In this document: positions 23,742-26,108 of the stretch, piece by piece
How positions within the stretch are numbered: position 1 is the stretch's first letter
Layout: each line of letters starts with the position of its first letter
From: Flavobacteriales bacterium
GTDB taxonomy: Bacteria; Bacteroidota; Bacteroidia; Flavobacteriales; UBA7430
Assembly (NCBI GenBank): GCA_024959975.1
Contig: JANXFM010000086.1
Span: 1 to 26,108, forward strand
Direction: 5' to 3'
Length of the DNA: 26,108 nt
Program-made: the position numbers and the translations under genes
The notes under the pieces: model-generated
Databases searched by the model: none
What the model was told of the DNA's origin: nothing
What the model saw: the letters and a program-made list of their open reading frames with translations, nothing else

Positions 23742-24695
23742 ATGACAAAAGATACAATTCTTGTAATAGGTGCTTCGGGGCAGATTGGAACCGAATTGGT
23801 GACAAATTTAAGGGCTATGTATGGCAACGCTCATGTGGTTGCTTCGGATGTTAAATCTGCAACAGCAGAGGTCATGGAATCAGGTCCTTTTGAGCAACTC
23901 GATATTATGGATGAATCTCGTTTGAAGGAGATTCTAGATAAATATAAAGTAACACAAATCTATTTATTGGCAGCTCTTTTATCAGCAACAGCAGAAAAAA
24001 ATATTGAGCTTGGATGGGCTCTAAACATGCGTTCTTTATCCCATGTTTTGGATCTGGCTCGTTACGGAAAAATCAAAAAAGTTTATTGGCCAAGTTCTAT
24101 TGCTGTTTTTGGACCAACAACACCAAGCATAAACACACCTCAATACACCGTTATGGAGCCAAATACCGTTTATGGTATTTCTAAACAAGCAGGAGAGCGT
24201 TGGTGTGAATATTACCACCATAAATTTGGTGTGGACGTACGAAGTATTCGCTATCCGGGATTAATCAGCTGGAAAGCACAACCCGGAGGAGGAACAACGG
24301 ATTATGCGGTTCACGTTTTCCATGAAGCAATAAAACACGGAAAATACGAGTCTTTTCTTTCAGAAAATACGACCTTGCCGATGATGTATATGCCTGATGC
24401 CATACGTGCTACTTTAGAGCTTATGGAAGCTCCTTCTGAAAAAGTGAAAATTCGTTCCTCATACAATGTGGCAGGGATTAGTTTTAATCCTGTAGAAATT
24501 GCAAACACTATAAAAGGTCACCTCCCTGAATTCGAAATGACATACAAATCGGATGAAAGGCAAGCAATTGCTGATAGCTGGCCTCAATCGATCGACGATA
24601 CTTTGGCACGAGAACATTGGGGCTGGAAACATGAATACGATCTAAAGACAATAGCTGAAGACATGATCATCAACCTGAAAAAACAATACAAATAA
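23742..24695 (+). CDS. L-threonine 3-dehydrogenase, SDR/epimerase type
   Basis: This NAD-dependent short-chain-type enzyme of 317 residues should oxidise L-threonine to 2-amino-3-ketobutyrate. The Rossmann loop is VIGASGQIG (8-16), and the catalytic Tyr144 and Lys148 are in NTVYGISKQAGERWCEYY (141-158), with WPSSIAVFGPTTP (116-128) before them. RYPGLISWKAQPGGGTTDYA, split as RYPGLISWKAQ and PGGGTTDYAVHVF, is the block I associate with the GalE-like L-threonine dehydrogenases rather than UDP-sugar epimerases. The partner enzyme, 2-amino-3-ketobutyrate CoA ligase (kbl), is not in the window. It is divergent from hmgA and lies 13 bases ahead of cysS. If the substrate is wrong, it is still an extended SDR. 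Confidence 0.88.
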   Translation: MTKDTILVIGASGQIGTELVTNLRAMYGNAHVVASDVKSATAEVMESGPFEQLDIMDESRLKEILDKYKVTQIYLLAALLSATAEKNIELGWALNMRSLSHVLDLARYGKIKKVYWPSSIAVFGPTTPSINTPQYTVMEPNTVYGISKQAGERWCEYYHHKFGVDVRSIRYPGLISWKAQPGGGTTDYAVHVFHEAIKHGKYESFLSENTTLPMMYMPDAIRATLELMEAPSEKVKIRSSYNVAGISFNPVEIANTIKGHLPEFEMTYKSDERQAIADSWPQSIDDTLAREHWGWKHEYDLKTIAEDMIINLKKQYK

Positions 24696-24708
24696 AGCCC
24701 CCGATACC

Positions 24709-26108
24709 ATGCAAGACTTAAAACTATACAACTCCCTTAGTAGAAAAAAGGAAGTGTTTAAACCTTTAACAGAAGGCCGTGTAGGCATGTACGTCTGTGG
24801 ACCTACAGTTTATGGAGATGCACATTTAGGGCACGCCAGACCAGGAATTACTTTTGATATCGTATTCAGATACATGCAACATCTAGGTTATAAAACACGT
24901 TATGTACGTAATATTACCGATGTGGGTCACCTGGTGAACGATGCAGATGAAGGGGAAGATAAAATTGCTAAAAAAGCACGTTTAGACCAGTTGGAACCTA
25001 TGGAAGTTGTAGCGCATTACACACGCAGTTACCACCAAGATATGGCAATGTTAAACACCTTATCACCAAGCATAGAACCAACAGCTACAGGTCATATCAT
25101 CGAGCAAATTCAGATGATCGAAAAAATCCTGGCAAACGGATATGCATACGATGTTGAAGGGAACGTTTACTTTGACGTAGTGAAATACAACAAAGATCAC
25201 GCTTACGGGAAATTGTCGGGAAGAAATATCGAAGACATGATCTCAAACACGCGTGAACTGGACGGGCAATCAGAAAAAAGAAACTCCGTAGATTTTGCGC
25301 TATGGAAAAAAGCTTCTCCGGAACACATTATGAGATGGCCTTCTCCCTGGTCAGAAGGATTCCCGGGATGGCATTTGGAATGTTCTGCTATGAGCACAAA
25401 ATACCTTGGAGATCGATTTGACATTCACGGTGGTGGAATGGACTTAGTATTCCCGCATCACGAAGCTGAAATTGCACAATCTTGTGCCAGTGATGGCCAT
25501 GAGGCTGTAAACTACTGGATGCATAATAACATGATCACCATCAACGGTCAGAAGATGGGTAAATCCCTAGGGAACTTCATCACATTAAGTGAATTCTTCA
25601 GTGGGGAGCACGATAGTTTAGAGCAAGCCTACAATCCGATGACCATTCGATTCTTTATTCTGCAAGCCCATTATCGGTCTACCGTAGACTTCTCTAACGA
25701 AGCCCTGAAAGCTGCAGAAAAAGGAATGAACAAATTAATGACGGCAATAGAAACACTGGAAGGAATTAAAACTGCAGGTGAATCTACTTTGGATGTGGAG
25801 TCTTACAAACAAAAATTCTATGATGCCATCAATGACGATTTCAATACACCGATTCTCATTGCACACATTTTTGATGCGGTAAAACAAATCAATTCTATTG
25901 CCGCCGGTGACGGAAGTCTAAACGAAGCTTCAAAAGAAGCCTTAATGGAGCTGATGTCTGATTTCTGCTTCAATATTTTAGGCTTAAAAAAGATAGAAGC
26001 TGCATCACAAAATGGTCTGACCGACGAGGTAATGGAAGTCGTTTTGGGCTTAAGAAAATTAGCAAAAGAAAATAAAGATTGGACCGCTGCCGACTTTATC
26101 CGTGATGA
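24709..26108 (+). CDS. cysS: Cysteine--tRNA ligase, C-terminus cut by window edge
   Basis: CysRS charges tRNA-Cys with cysteine. From the ATG at 24709 the frame is open for 466 codons to the right edge. The N-terminal catalytic domain has LYNSLSRKKEVF, then MYVCGPTVYGDAHLGHARPG (27-46) with zinc ligand Cys30 and the HIGH-type motif HLGH (39-42). It also has GWHLECSAM with a second zinc cysteine, FPHHEAEIAQ with the zinc histidine, and the KMSKS-type loop KMGKSLGN near residue 282. The DALR-type anticodon-binding helical region follows, with AINDDFNTPILIAHIFDAVK. It begins 13 bases past the threonine dehydrogenase stop and probably shares its transcript. The last part of the protein (a few tens of residues) is outside the window. 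Confidence 0.97.
   Translation, partial: MQDLKLYNSLSRKKEVFKPLTEGRVGMYVCGPTVYGDAHLGHARPGITFDIVFRYMQHLGYKTRYVRNITDVGHLVNDADEGEDKIAKKARLDQLEPMEVVAHYTRSYHQDMAMLNTLSPSIEPTATGHIIEQIQMIEKILANGYAYDVEGNVYFDVVKYNKDHAYGKLSGRNIEDMISNTRELDGQSEKRNSVDFALWKKASPEHIMRWPSPWSEGFPGWHLECSAMSTKYLGDRFDIHGGGMDLVFPHHEAEIAQSCASDGHEAVNYWMHNNMITINGQKMGKSLGNFITLSEFFSGEHDSLEQAYNPMTIRFFILQAHYRSTVDFSNEALKAAEKGMNKLMTAIETLEGIKTAGESTLDVESYKQKFYDAINDDFNTPILIAHIFDAVKQINSIAAGDGSLNEASKEALMELMSDFCFNILGLKKIEAASQNGLTDEVMEVVLGLRKLAKENKDWTAADFIRD

Noticed and set aside
1..26108. A mobile element, defence island, CRISPR array, toxin-antitoxin pair or biosynthetic cluster
   Set aside because: No transposase, integrase, nuclease cassette, direct-repeat array or synthase was seen. 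Genes are conserved housekeeping types with uniform base composition and intact frames.

Overview
The window is a stretch of chromosome from a low-GC member of Bacteroidota, most likely Flavobacteriia. Four things point that way. MurF and alanine racemase are fused in one protein. DUF4271 and DUF4286 family genes sit beside hemD and rsmA. Several start regions carry the Bacteroidota promoter element TAnnTTTG, and Shine-Dalgarno sequences are mostly absent. Almost everything is housekeeping. I see no phage, insertion sequence, CRISPR array, tRNA, rRNA or toxin-antitoxin locus, and no gene-free stretch over 300 bases. The longest gap is 23474-23741, between divergent genes.

Layout. Positions 1-1432 (minus) hold the N-terminal part of recJ, cut by the window edge, and rsmI. 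Positions 1517-4552 (plus) hold tdk and the murF-alr fusion. Positions 4580-9603 (minus) run, in transcription order, DUF4271 membrane protein, hemD (TTG start), a terminator, rnpA, yidD, an S41 C-terminal processing protease and an O-antigen ligase-like polytopic protein. Positions 9820-10998 hold a glutaryl-CoA dehydrogenase with its own terminator. Positions 11157-13102 hold a histidine kinase/response regulator pair, followed by a DUF998-like membrane protein. Positions 13951-15219 hold serS with a clear promoter and terminator. Positions 15257-20059 form a tight run of lipoprotein, TPR protein, DUF4286, rsmA and mgtE, followed by a 2-hydroxyacid dehydrogenase (20128-21069). Positions 21141-23473 (minus) are hmgA-hppD for tyrosine catabolism. 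Diverging from them is an SDR-type L-threonine dehydrogenase (23742-24695) and then cysS, cut by the right edge.

How the genes fit together. They cover DNA repair (recJ), nucleotide salvage (tdk), cell-wall precursor synthesis (murF-alr), haem synthesis (hemD), tRNA processing and aminoacylation (rnpA, serS, cysS), rRNA modification (rsmI, rsmA), envelope processes (yidD, S41 protease, O-antigen ligase-like protein, lipoprotein plus TPR protein), Mg2+ uptake (mgtE) and amino acid degradation (glutaryl-CoA dehydrogenase, hppD, hmgA, threonine dehydrogenase).

I found no convincing undescribed system. The points most worth a second look are the uncharacterised lipoprotein/TPR pair, whose first ATG sits directly on the serS terminator; the TTG start of hemD; a hairpin repeat next to hppD; a 9-bp degenerate repeat between convergent genes; and an inverted repeat touching the hmgA start codon.
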